Origin: an uncultured bacterium
Lineage (GTDB): Bacteria; Bacillota_I; Bacilli_A; RF39; UBA660
Reading direction: 5' to 3'
Assembly: GCA_949292245.1 (NCBI GenBank)
Contig: CASEYV010000008.1
Coordinates: 1 to 36,734 of the forward strand
DNA length: 36,734 nucleotides
Shown in pieces: positions 1 to 8,571 of this stretch (its first letter is position 1; every line of letters starts with the position of its first letter). The position numbers and the translations under genes were made by a program. The notes under the pieces were generated by a model, which was given only the letters and a program-made list of their open reading frames with translations, ran no database searches and was not told where the DNA came from.

Positions 1-849
1 AAGATGCCGGATTATCTCCAAGTTCACCTAAAGGAACATTCATACCTAAAAAAGATGCTATCATTGTTGGAATCGAAAACACAATTGTTATTCCTGCTAG
101 AAATTTCATTAAAACATTTAAATTATTTGAAACTATAGAACTATAAGTTTCAACAGTTGATGATAATATTTCCCTATAAACTGTACTAGTTTCAATACAT
201 TGTTTATGTTCTATTATAGCATCTTCTAAAATCATTGCTTCTTTTTTATTAAATTTAAAAGTATCCTCAACTTGTAATTTTTCTAATACTGTCTTATTTG
301 CATGTAAACTAGTTATAAAATAAACTAATGTTTTTTGAATATTTAAAAAATTAATTAATAATTTATTATCAGTAGCATTATAACTACTTTTTTCTCTTTT
401 TTGTATATCTTCATCTATAGACTCTAAAGTTTTTAGATATACTCTTGCGGAACTTAACAAAATATTTAATAAAAATTCTTTTCTTTTAGACAAGTCAACA
501 TTTTCAAACTCATTTAAAAATACATTTTCTACTAATGAAAAAGTTAATATATTATTTTTTGTTAAAATTATTCCTAAAGGATATGTAACATATTTATTTT
601 TTATGTCTTTATCTTTCATATAGGAATATTTATAACTATTAAAGTAAAAGTATCATATTTTTTTATTCTTGGTAATTCTTTTTCAACTAATACTTGTTTT
701 ATCGATTTAATATCAATTTTTAATTCTTCAGCTACTTTTTTTATTTCCGAATCACTAGGATTAATTAAATTAATCCAAGTATCTTTTTCAATAGCTTTAA
801 CTTCCAACAATTCTAAATTATCAACATTGTTTTTATAAATTTTTATCAC
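1..849 (-). pseudogene. corA: CorA-family Mg2+ transporter, frameshifted and cut by the window edge
   Basis: Read from 849 downward, the first 77 codons give the CorA N-terminal domain, ending in VINIPI and a TGA at 616-618. The remaining CorA sequence continues in another frame from an ATG at 617-619 (MKDKDIKNKYVTYPLGIIL...) to the window edge. The edge region carries the start of the first membrane helix and the GMN signature (FLGMNVPLGELG), which forms the pore mouth in this family of pentameric Mg2+/Co2+ channels. The two parts abut exactly where an intact CorA would run on, so this is one gene split by a single-base frame change, not two genes. The ATGA overlap could let ribosomes restart, giving two polypeptides. 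A sequencing indel is the main alternative. The second helix lies outside the window. Confidence 0.75.
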
Positions 850-869
850 ATTACACCTCTTTTATTCTA

Positions 870-1454
870 CTATAACAAATGTTTTTCAATATCTTTCCAA
901 GCGGTTCTCCAATTAGTTCCAATTCTTATAATATTTTTTTCTTTTAATTCTTCATCAGTAATTTCTTTATTATGATATGAGGGAAACAAGATTTTCAAAG
1001 GTATATCATGTTCCAAATTATTTACTCTATCATCTATTTGAACATCTGCTTTAAATAAATGTTTAGCACTAGTTAATATAATATGTCCCGGATTAATAAA
1101 TGGTAATGTTTTTACTAAAAAATCATATTTATCCGAAAAGCATCTACCAGAGCCTTCGATATCTAAAAAATTAACACAAGAAGATAACAAATAAATATCA
1201 TACTTTTCATTTAATTTTTTTATTACCTCAACAGCATTAGGCAATAAACTTGGCTTTTCATACATATTTCGATTTCTTAAGAATTTATTAAACTCTGGCA
1301 TCTTTTCTTTAGGTATAACAACCTCATCTATATAATAATTTGTAAAATCATCTATCTCATAAGAAGTATTCATAAACTCATTTACCGCTTCTAAAAAGCC
1401 AGAAAAGACAATTACCTCATCTACATCTAATAAAAGAACTTTTTTATTAGTCAT
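870..1454 (-). CDS. HAD-family 5'(3')-deoxyribonucleotidase-like phosphatase
   Basis: The 194-residue protein begins with the HAD motif I, LLLDVDEVI, in which Asp10 would be the nucleophile and Asp12 the general acid/base. Motif II is in LLSSC (about residues 90-94). Motif III/IV is represented by TSAKHLFKADVQIDDR, with Lys131 and the Asp pair near residue 138. Length and motif spacing fit the NT5C/deoxyribonucleotidase type, which removes phosphate from (deoxy)nucleoside monophosphates in the cytosol. The true substrate cannot be read from the sequence. An AGGGTGTGAT Shine-Dalgarno site precedes the ATG. It is transcribed away from the HD-domain gene, from a shared 80-bp intergenic region. 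Confidence 0.8.
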   Translation of the reverse strand: MTNKKVLLLDVDEVIVFSGFLEAVNEFMNTSYEIDDFTNYYIDEVVIPKEKMPEFNKFLRNRNMYEKPSLLPNAVEVIKKLNEKYDIYLLSSCVNFLDIEGSGRCFSDKYDFLVKTLPFINPGHIILTSAKHLFKADVQIDDRVNNLEHDIPLKILFPSYHNKEITDEELKEKNIIRIGTNWRTAWKDIEKHLL

Positions 1455-1534
1455 TTTATCACACCCTAATTTAATATTATCACAAATTATTAATAATTGC
1501 TATTTTTATGTTAAAATAATATTAGGTGATTTAA

Positions 1535-2101
1535 ATGGATAGAGAAAAAGCAATGGAATTATTAAAAAAGTATAATAAGGAATATTATCATATTAAACAT
1601 GGATTAATGGTTGAAAGCATAATGCGTCATTTTGCTAAGATTAACAATTACGATGAAGAATTTTGGGGAGTAGTTGGTCTACTTCATGATATTGATTATG
1701 AAATGTACCCTAATCAACATTGTATTAAAGCAATTGAAATATTAAAAGATGTAAATGCAAGTGATGAACTTATTCATGCAGTTGTATCACATGGATATAA
1801 TATATGTTCAGACATCAAGCCAACTCACTACATGGAAAAAGTATTATATGCAACAGATGAATTAACAGGAATAATAGCATCATTAATTAACATGCGTCCT
1901 TCAAAAAATGCTCAAGGAATGGAAGTTGCAACCTTGAAAAAGAAATTTAAAGATAAAACCTTTGCTAGAGCTTGTTCAAGAGATATTGTTAAAACAGGAG
2001 CAGAAATGCTAGGAGTTGATTTAAACTACTTATTTGAACATGCTATAAAAGCAATTGAAGAAAATGAAGATTTTATTAATCAAGAACTAAAAAAGATATA
2101 A
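1535..2101 (+). CDS. HD-domain hydrolase (predicted metal-dependent phosphohydrolase)
   Basis: A 188-residue soluble protein with the HD signature LLHDIDYE near residue 50, an upstream His in HIKHGLMVE and a downstream His in AVVSHGY. It belongs to the small HDIG-type hydrolases annotated as HAD/HD 'hydrolase' proteins in Bacillota and Clostridia. Family members cleave phosphomonoesters or nucleotides using two metal ions. No substrate is known for this subgroup and none can be inferred here. The start is supported by AGGTGAT five bases before the ATG. The gene stands alone and ends at a clear hairpin terminator. Confidence 0.75.
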   Translation: MDREKAMELLKKYNKEYYHIKHGLMVESIMRHFAKINNYDEEFWGVVGLLHDIDYEMYPNQHCIKAIEILKDVNASDELIHAVVSHGYNICSDIKPTHYMEKVLYATDELTGIIASLINMRPSKNAQGMEVATLKKKFKDKTFARACSRDIVKTGAEMLGVDLNYLFEHAIKAIEENEDFINQELKKI

Positions 2102-2116
2102 ATTTTTTTATAATAT

Positions 2117-2144
2117 AAAAATCCATTTTAAAATGGACTTTTTG
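2117..2144 (+). terminator. Rho-independent terminator after the HD-domain gene
   Basis: Palindrome TCCATTTTAAAATGGA (2122-2137) followed by CTTTTTG. It lies 20 bases after the stop codon. The A-rich bases before it could let it also end leftward transcription from the tRNA. Confidence 0.7.
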
Positions 2145-2185
2145 CATGCCACTAATATATTTTTTTGTTAAGTAAATAACTTAAT

Positions 2186-2261
2186 TGGTGCTGGAAATAG
2201 GACTTGAACCTACAACCTATGCGTTACGAGGGCATTGCTCTACCGATTGAGCTATTCCAGC
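2186..2261 (-). tRNA. trnT: tRNA-Thr (anticodon CGT)
   Basis: Read on the minus strand the sequence folds as a full cloverleaf. The acceptor stem is GCTGGAA/TTCCAGC, the D stem GCTC/GAGC, the anticodon loop CTCGTAA (anticodon at 2226-2228), the variable loop AGGTT, and the T stem GTAGG/CCTAT around TTCAAGT. The discriminator is A and CCA is encoded at the 3' end (2186-2188). Anticodon CGT decodes ACG, threonine. The pair closing the anticodon loop (31-39) is C-C and would not form a Watson-Crick pair. All other stems are intact, so the gene is probably functional. Confidence 0.93.
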
Positions 2262-2304
2262 ACAAACTAATTGTACTATTTATTTTTAAAAAATACAATA
2301 ATTA

Positions 2305-2333
2305 ATGACATTGTTTTAATATTTTGTTAAAAT
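2305..2333 (+). promoter_or_regulatory. Promoter of the radical SAM gene
   Basis: ATGACA, a 17-base spacer, then TAAAAT with a TGT just before it (extended -10). The distance to the start at 2355 leaves a short leader carrying GAGGAAG. Confidence 0.55.
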
Positions 2334-2354
2334 ACATACGAGGAAGTAGATAAA

Positions 2355-3272
2355 ATGTTTAAAAACACTATAGATAATAAAAGATATTATACACTAAATT
2401 GTTTTTTTAGAAATAAATTTAATAATAAAGTTTTTAAAGTACCTATTGATATAAATAGTACATGTCCAAACATGAGTACTGGTGGTTGTATATATTGTTC
2501 TAATAAAAGTAAAGCCAATATAACAAATAGCAATTTAGATATAATTACTCAATTTAATAAAAATAAAAATATTCTTGAAAAAAAGTGGCCAAATTCATTA
2601 TATATAGCTTATTTTCAATCAGGAACCAACACATATAGAAGTGTTTACGAAGTAAAAGAAATTGTTAATAAATTATTAGTTATCAACAAAGTTGTAGGTA
2701 TATCTATAGCAACAAGACCAGATACACTTTCAAAAGCATGGTTAGATTATTTAGAAGAGTTAAATAAAAAGACTTTTTTAACAGTTGAACTAGGATTACA
2801 AAGTAGCAATGATAAAACTTTAAAATTTATTAATCGAGGCCACGATGTTAAAACATTTACTAATGCAGTAAAAAAACTAAAAGAAAAAAACATATTTACT
2901 GTTGCTCATATTATAAATGGCTTACCATATGAAACTAAAGAAGATATGTTAAATACCATCAAATATTTGAATAAATTAGGTATTAATGGAATAAAAATTC
3001 ATATGTTATATATAAGCAAAAATACAAAAATTGCTGAAATTTATAAAAATGAAAAATTTCCAATATTAACAAAAGAAAAGTACATAGATATCGTTTGTGA
3101 ACAACTTAGATTATTAAATGAAAATGTAGTAATCGAAAGAATAACTGGTGATCCAATCAAAGAAGAACTAATAGAACCAGTTTGGCTACTTAAAAAATTT
3201 GTTGTATTAAATGATATAGATAAAGAAATGAAAAAAAGAAATATTTACCAAGGCGATCTAGTTAAAGATTGA
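2355..3272 (+). CDS. Radical SAM protein, YhcC/TIGR01212 family
   Basis: A 305-residue protein with the family's cysteine pattern near residues 37-49: CPNMSTGGCIYC, i.e. C-x7-C-x2-C, which binds the SAM-cleaving 4Fe-4S cluster. Later landmarks typical of the family are YFQSGTNTY, SIATRPDTL, ELGLQSSND, HIINGLPYET and IKIHMLY. The E. coli member is YhcC and B. subtilis has YtqA; the reaction they catalyse has not been settled. The spacing of the first two cysteines is shorter than in many members because the usual basic residues between them are reduced. The start follows GAGGAAG. The 3' end overlaps the convergent RSH gene by 28 bases. Confidence 0.85.
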   Translation: MFKNTIDNKRYYTLNCFFRNKFNNKVFKVPIDINSTCPNMSTGGCIYCSNKSKANITNSNLDIITQFNKNKNILEKKWPNSLYIAYFQSGTNTYRSVYEVKEIVNKLLVINKVVGISIATRPDTLSKAWLDYLEELNKKTFLTVELGLQSSNDKTLKFINRGHDVKTFTNAVKKLKEKNIFTVAHIINGLPYETKEDMLNTIKYLNKLGINGIKIHMLYISKNTKIAEIYKNEKFPILTKEKYIDIVCEQLRLLNENVVIERITGDPIKEELIEPVWLLKKFVVLNDIDKEMKKRNIYQGDLVKD

Positions 3273-4711
3273 CCTTTTCTTTTTAAATATTCCTTTATAC
3301 TATTTTTAGCTAACATAGTTTTAGCAACACTTAACCATTCACAATTTGGACCTGCTGAGTTTATATCTGAGATTATTCTTATTTTATCATATGGTTTTAT
3401 CTCATAAGAAAAGTCAACAAAAGAGCCATTAACAATTACACCAACCATATGATTTGCCAAAAAAGGTGAAATAAAATACGCATAATCAATAGCAGTAATA
3501 TTTTTACTTACTTCAATCAATTTTCCTTCATTATTATAAACAGGCACTTTTTCACTTAAAACATCATCCTCTAAAATTTTTACAAAATCCGAATTGCTTT
3601 TAGCACTTTTATTAGCATTTAAAATAGATTGATAAAAAGGATATTGTTCATCAAAAGCTTTTTGCATTAATTTGCTTCCATTTTCTAAATCTTCATGCCA
3701 AAAAGCTGTAATTCCATATTTTGTAATTTTTTCCATAAATGCCGTTCTTATTTGCATTTGAATTAAATTTTCATTTGGGCCAAAAACTGTTGTATGTAAG
3801 GATTGATATCGATTAGGCTTTGGCTGAGCAATATAATCTTGATAAAATTTTGTATATGGTTTATATAATTTATGAATATATTTTAAAGATAAATAACAAC
3901 TATCAATATCATCCATTATTAAAACAAATTCTAATAAATCATGAATATTTTTAATATCGGAACTATTCATTAATTCTTTATAAGTTTCATACAAGCCCAA
4001 AGTTTTAAAAGCAATACTACAAAACAAATTATTATCAATTAATATAGTATACAAATCTTCTATAATTTTACTTTTATCTTCTTCAAAACTTTCTAACAAA
4101 CCTTTTTGCATAGCAAGAATTTGATTATATTCTTCACTATCTAAGTAAAAAAAACTTTTATCTTCTAATTCTACTCCGATGTCATATAAACCTAATTGTT
4201 TAGCTAACGGTGCATAAATTTTAATAGTTTCACGGGATTTTTTTTGTTGCTTATCTAAATTTTTTTTATATTCTAAAGTTCTCATATTATGAACTCGATC
4301 AGCAAGTTTTATTATAATAATTCTTACATCTTTACTCATACTTAATAAAACTTTTCGTAAATTAGCATTATTTTGTATATCTTTAGCAAACAAACTTAAA
4401 TTTTTAACATTTGTAACTCCTTCAACTAAAATAGCAATATCTTCATTAAACTCACAGGCAATTTCTTCTTTAGATGTATCAGTATCTTCAATAGTATCAT
4501 GAAGTAAGCCAGCACAAATAGTATTAGCATCCGCTTGAAGACTAGCCAAAATCATAGCTACAGCCAAAGGATGGTTAATATAGGGTTCTCCACTTTCTCT
4601 TGTTTGATTTTTATGTTTGACATAAGCAAAATCATAAGCCTTTCTAATTAAAGGTAGAGCATTTATATTATATTTAGCAACTTTTTCTAACAACAAATCT
4701 AAATTTTTCAT
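3245..4711 (-). CDS. RelA/SpoT-homologue, probably a (p)ppGpp hydrolase with an inactive synthetase domain
   Basis: The 488-residue protein has an N-terminal HD hydrolase domain with its metal ligands visible: His47 in INHP, His71-Asp72 and Glu75-Asp76 in LLHDTIEDTD, and ADRVHNMRTL near residue 140. A synthetase-like domain follows with RYQSLHTT (301-308) and YGITAFWH. However, the ATP-binding R-x-K-x3-S motif is replaced around residue 236, the Arg of the DLxAxR strand is missing (DLLEFVL), and the catalytic Glu of ExQIRT is Gln (Gln318). A TGS domain fills roughly residues 385-450. The ACT/RRM regulatory end of long RSH proteins is absent. I infer it removes (p)ppGpp but does not make it. 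Confidence 0.8.
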   Translation of the reverse strand: MKNLDLLLEKVAKYNINALPLIRKAYDFAYVKHKNQTRESGEPYINHPLAVAMILASLQADANTICAGLLHDTIEDTDTSKEEIACEFNEDIAILVEGVTNVKNLSLFAKDIQNNANLRKVLLSMSKDVRIIIIKLADRVHNMRTLEYKKNLDKQQKKSRETIKIYAPLAKQLGLYDIGVELEDKSFFYLDSEEYNQILAMQKGLLESFEEDKSKIIEDLYTILIDNNLFCSIAFKTLGLYETYKELMNSSDIKNIHDLLEFVLIMDDIDSCYLSLKYIHKLYKPYTKFYQDYIAQPKPNRYQSLHTTVFGPNENLIQMQIRTAFMEKITKYGITAFWHEDLENGSKLMQKAFDEQYPFYQSILNANKSAKSNSDFVKILEDDVLSEKVPVYNNEGKLIEVSKNITAIDYAYFISPFLANHMVGVIVNGSFVDFSYEIKPYDKIRIISDINSAGPNCEWLSVAKTMLAKNSIKEYLKRKGQSLTRSPW

Positions 4712-4785
4712 AATACTCCTTTTTTATTAAATAATAATATATAATAAAAAGTAATATAAGTCAAACAAAATTAATATGTTTTAAT

Positions 4786-5718
4786 ATGAATAATATAGAT
4801 ATAAATTTTAAAAATTTAATTAATGAAATTAAAGAAAAAAACTATTCAGAAATATTTAATCATATAAAAAGTACTTATCAAAAACTAAGTTCCTTTAACA
4901 TTGCTTCAATAGAAATATTTCTTGCTCAATTTGGATATTGGGGAAAACTAAATTACAATAATAATGAATTTGAAGAATTAGAAAACAGAACTAAAGTTTT
5001 AAAAGAAAATATCAATGATATAATATGGTTATATGATAACTTAAATGATTATCGTTCTAAAATTGTATTATATGGAATTATCAATTATTGGTATAACAAC
5101 AACTTTACTTATTTAGATAAAGCATATGAAAAAAATTATAATCATTATTTTGATTTAGATTTAATAAAGCCAAATAAAGATGAAGTATTTATAGATATAG
5201 GATCATACACTGGAGATACTATAATTGATTTTATAAACACTTATAAAAATTATAAAAAAATTTATGCTTATGAAATAACTTTAGAAAGCATAAATATAAT
5301 GCGTAATAATTTAAAAAGTTATAAAGATATAATTATAAAAAACAATGCCGTAGCTGATAAAAATACCATTATGTATATAAATAATAATACAAATAATTCA
5401 TCTGCAAATACAATAGATACTAATGGAGATACGCCAATAACATGTGTTACCTTAGATAATGATATAAAAGAAAAAATAACTATGATAAAAATGGATATTG
5501 AAGGATCTGAATATAATGCCTTAAAAGGTTGTATTAATCATCTAAAAAATGATACACCAAAACTATTAATTTCAGTGTATCATAATCATCAAGATATCAT
5601 TAGAATACCTAAGTTAATATTTGAGACTAATAACAATTATAAATTTTACTTAAGATGCTATGGTAACAAATATTATCCAACAGAAATAGTATTATTAGCT
5701 ATTCCTAAAAACCTCTAA
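4786..5718 (+). CDS. FkbM-family SAM-dependent methyltransferase
   Basis: A 310-residue protein. The first 130 residues are helical and of unknown role. The C-terminal part is a Rossmann methyltransferase: EVFIDIGSYTGDT is the SAM-binding glycine loop, IYAYEIT holds the acidic residue that binds the ribose, and MIKMDIEGSEYNALKG is the hallmark FkbM motif. Relatives O-methylate sugars or polyketides, often in cell-surface glycan loci, but no such locus is next to it here. It is read rightward from a short AT-rich gap shared with the RSH gene. Its last 24 bases overlap the convergent CinA-like gene. Confidence 0.82.
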   Translation: MNNIDINFKNLINEIKEKNYSEIFNHIKSTYQKLSSFNIASIEIFLAQFGYWGKLNYNNNEFEELENRTKVLKENINDIIWLYDNLNDYRSKIVLYGIINYWYNNNFTYLDKAYEKNYNHYFDLDLIKPNKDEVFIDIGSYTGDTIIDFINTYKNYKKIYAYEITLESINIMRNNLKSYKDIIIKNNAVADKNTIMYINNNTNNSSANTIDTNGDTPITCVTLDNDIKEKITMIKMDIEGSEYNALKGCINHLKNDTPKLLISVYHNHQDIIRIPKLIFETNNNYKFYLRCYGNKYYPTEIVLLAIPKNL

Positions 5719-6168
5719 TAATTTATTAGCAATAGATGTAACAATATATTCTTTATTACCTATTCTATCCATATCTTTTGCAATTAAATTAAAAGTATTA
5801 TAAGTATCATTTTTACTATTATAAATAGAAATAAAAATTTTATTATCTTCTCCACTATTATTATAAGGATCTGCTCTATTAATCTTTCCAGTTATACCAA
5901 TACCATAAGTTGAATTAGCAAATAAAGATATGTTTTTACTCATTTCTTTTGCTACTTCCATACTATAAACACTATATTTATCTATAGTTTCTTTATTTAC
6001 TCCCATTTTAATTTTAAATTCATTAGCATAAGTTACAGCACTATATTTTAATACTTCACTAGCACCAGGAATATTAGTAATAGCATTGACAATAGCACCA
6101 CCAGAACAAGATTCCATTGTAGCAATAGTTTCTTTATTTTTAGTTAATGTTTCTACTACTTCAAACAT
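5695..6168 (-). CDS. pncC: CinA C-terminal domain protein (nicotinamide-nucleotide amidase, PncC-like)
   Basis: A 157-residue stand-alone CinA C-terminal domain. The signature TIATMESCSGGAIVNAIT holds the Ser/Lys-type active-site region, followed by GASEVLKYSAVTYANEFK and YGIGITGK. PncC deamidates NMN to nicotinic acid mononucleotide, which recycles the NMN made by DNA ligase. The usual GP of the family's ITGIAGP stretch is changed to ITGKINRADP, so activity is likely but not certain. It is the last gene of the dapL operon; its ATG overlaps the symporter stop by 8 bases and sits behind AAAGGAG. Confidence 0.8.
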   Translation of the reverse strand: MFEVVETLTKNKETIATMESCSGGAIVNAITNIPGASEVLKYSAVTYANEFKIKMGVNKETIDKYSVYSMEVAKEMSKNISLFANSTYGIGITGKINRADPYNNSGEDNKIFISIYNSKNDTYNTFNLIAKDMDRIGNKEYIVTSIANKLLEVFRNS

Positions 6169-7333
6169 TTTTTTCTCCTTTCATTAGCAATAAGCTAGCA
6201 GTTATATCACCTGTAACATTTAATGTTGTATAAGCCATATCTAGTATTTTATAAAGTCCACTATAAAATCCTATAAAATCAAGAGGAATATTAAACAAAG
6301 CCAAATAAGTAGCTCCAATAACTACTCCACCGCTAGGAATTCCTGGAGCAGCCATATTAATTATTAAAGCAACAAACATCATCATTAAATATGTTACAAA
6401 ATTAATATCTACTCCAAACATATGACTACAAAAAATACCTAAAATAACAAATGATACTGCACCACCACAAAAGTTAATAGCGCAACCTAAAGTAATTATT
6501 AAATTAGCCTTTTTTGGTAATTTAAAATCATTAGCACAAGTTTTTAAAGTAAGTGGTAAAGTAGCTAAGGATGAACAACTAGTAATACACATTAACCAAA
6601 CTTTAGCACAATACTTTGCATAAGTAATAGGATTTATTTTATTAACAATCCATACTGGTAACATCATTACTACAAACATTACAATAATACTACAAACAAA
6701 TGCGATAATAATATAATTAACTCCCATTAAAATTATATCCAATTTATAACTTACAACAGCACTAGCAATTAAAAACAATGCACCAATTGGATTTAAATAT
6801 AAAACATATTCAAGCATTTTTTTAAATATATTTGCTAACCCATCAACAACCTTCATTACTGCATCCCTATTTTCAACTTTAGTTGCACACAAGCCAACCA
6901 TTATTGCAAATAAAATTACAGTAAATAATGAATTATTTTGAAAAGGCGTAATAATATTATTAGGAAATATATTAGTAATAATACTAGATACAGATAAATC
7001 AACAGATTCCCCATCCCAAGCAAAATTACTTAAATTTACATCTATAGTTGGATTTATAAAATAAACAATTAATGATGTTAATAAAAATGTTATTATAAAC
7101 ATAATTATAAATAATCCAACGGATTTTAAAACAGATTTTTCTTTTTTCTTCATAGCATTAAAAATAGTAAATGCAATGCTAAAAAATACTAATGGAACAA
7201 CTAAAAATTTTAATAAATTCAAATAAATTGTACCAACAAATGACAATTCATTAACTAAATCCGGTATATAAATTCCCAATATTATACCTAAAGGTATAGC
7301 AATAATTGTTAATATATTAATTATTTTTTTCAT
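6161..7333 (-). CDS. Dicarboxylate/amino acid:cation symporter (DAACS family)
   Basis: A 390-residue membrane protein with about eight hydrophobic helices and two re-entrant hairpins. Diagnostic segments are SCSSLATLPLTLKTC (the serine-rich hairpin HP1), GCAINFCGGAVSF (helix 7; NMDGT in glutamate carriers), PGIPSGGVVIGATY (HP2) and ILDMAYTTLNVTGD (helix 8). The last carries the Asp and Asn that hold the substrate amino group and Na+. The family moves glutamate, aspartate, serine/threonine or dicarboxylates with Na+ or H+. NFCGG in place of NMDGT argues against a standard glutamate carrier. It overlaps dapL by 17 bases, so uptake and amino-acid metabolism are co-expressed. Confidence 0.85.
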   Translation of the reverse strand: MKKIINILTIIAIPLGIILGIYIPDLVNELSFVGTIYLNLLKFLVVPLVFFSIAFTIFNAMKKKEKSVLKSVGLFIIMFIITFLLTSLIVYFINPTIDVNLSNFAWDGESVDLSVSSIITNIFPNNIITPFQNNSLFTVILFAIMVGLCATKVENRDAVMKVVDGLANIFKKMLEYVLYLNPIGALFLIASAVVSYKLDIILMGVNYIIIAFVCSIIVMFVVMMLPVWIVNKINPITYAKYCAKVWLMCITSCSSLATLPLTLKTCANDFKLPKKANLIITLGCAINFCGGAVSFVILGIFCSHMFGVDINFVTYLMMMFVALIINMAAPGIPSGGVVIGATYLALFNIPLDFIGFYSGLYKILDMAYTTLNVTGDITASLLLMKGEKNV

Positions 7334-8492
7334 AATATTTCATAATCCTTTCTACAGCACATAAAATATCTTCTCTTTTGCCTAGTGCTGAAACTCTAAA
7401 ATATTTATCACCAGCCGCACCAAATATTATTCCTGGTGTAACAATTACATTTAATTTATTTAAATATAAATCAAACAATTCCCAAGAATTAATATCTTCC
7501 TTAATTTTTAACCATATATATGGTGAATTTTCACCACCCCATACTTTAAAATCACATTTTAAAAAACATTCTCTTAATATTTTAGCATTTTCTAAATAAT
7601 AATTAATATTCTTTTTTACTATTTTTTGAACATCTTCTAGATAAAAAGCACTAGCACCAACTTGTGTTATATAATTTACTCCATTAAATCTATTTATAGT
7701 TCTTTCTTTCCACAATTTATTTACATTAGGATAAATTTCTTTGGGTAAAATATAATAAGAACATCTAATACCACTAAAACTTAAAGACTTTGAAAAACTT
7801 CGAAATTCAATTGCTACATCTTTTGCTCCATCAATCTCATAGATACAATGCGGTATATTAGTATTAATAAAATCTTCATATACATTATCATAAATTATAA
7901 CAGCTTTTTCTCTTTTTGCGTAATTAACCCATTTTGTTAAATCATCATAATTATAAGCATTACCAATTGGATTATTAGGATTACATAAAAATATAACATC
8001 ATAATGTTCATTTGGAACTTGAGGAATAAAATTATCTTCTTCTTTTAATTCATGTATATAAATATTGCTATTTAATACCAAAGATCCATTTAAATAAATT
8101 GGATAAGCAATATCACTTATTAAAACTTTAACATCTTTAGAAAATAGTTCTAATATGTTTATACAATCCATTTTAGTTCCATTTGATATATATATTTCAT
8201 CTAAGGAAAAATTCATTTGATTATATTCATTTTTTAAAATAACATCTTTTAAAAATGCATATCCCGAACTATCCCCATAACCTTTAAAAGTATCAATACT
8301 TTTTTGTCTATTTAAACTATCCATCATTATATCTACAACTTTTTCAGGTATTGGTAAAGTAACATCACCAATACTAAGCGATATAACTTTTTTTAAAGGA
8401 TTATCATTTTTATATTTATTAGATAAAGCCATTACTTTAATAAATGAATTATCACTAGAAATTTTTTTTAAATCTTCATTTATTTTTACCAT
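7317..8492 (-). CDS. dapL: LL-diaminopimelate aminotransferase-like class I aminotransferase
   Basis: A 391-residue PLP enzyme of fold type I. SLSIGDVTLPIP and DTFKGYGDSSGYAFLKD match the N-terminal region of DapL. FLCNPNNPIG, VIIYDNVYEDF and SFSKSLSFSGIRCSYY (Schiff-base Lys) form the cofactor site, and the FRVSALGKRED end supplies the carboxylate-binding Arg. DapL converts tetrahydrodipicolinate directly to LL-diaminopimelate for lysine and peptidoglycan, bypassing the succinylase or acetylase routes. Assignment to DapL rather than another class I aminotransferase rests on overall resemblance, including NRFNGVNYITQ and GGENSPYIWLK. It is the first gene of a three-gene operon. Confidence 0.78.
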   Translation of the reverse strand: MVKINEDLKKISSDNSFIKVMALSNKYKNDNPLKKVISLSIGDVTLPIPEKVVDIMMDSLNRQKSIDTFKGYGDSSGYAFLKDVILKNEYNQMNFSLDEIYISNGTKMDCINILELFSKDVKVLISDIAYPIYLNGSLVLNSNIYIHELKEEDNFIPQVPNEHYDVIFLCNPNNPIGNAYNYDDLTKWVNYAKREKAVIIYDNVYEDFINTNIPHCIYEIDGAKDVAIEFRSFSKSLSFSGIRCSYYILPKEIYPNVNKLWKERTINRFNGVNYITQVGASAFYLEDVQKIVKKNINYYLENAKILRECFLKCDFKVWGGENSPYIWLKIKEDINSWELFDLYLNKLNVIVTPGIIFGAAGDKYFRVSALGKREDILCAVERIMKYYEKNN

Positions 8493-8571
8493 TATATTAC
8501 TTCCTTTGACTAATCTATTTTATCAAAATAATAAAAAAAAGCAAATAGCTTTTAATAAATATTAGTTATTA

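Noticed and set aside
3270-3272. TGA recoded as Trp
   Set aside because: TGA ends this gene and several others, and Trp is written TGG throughout.
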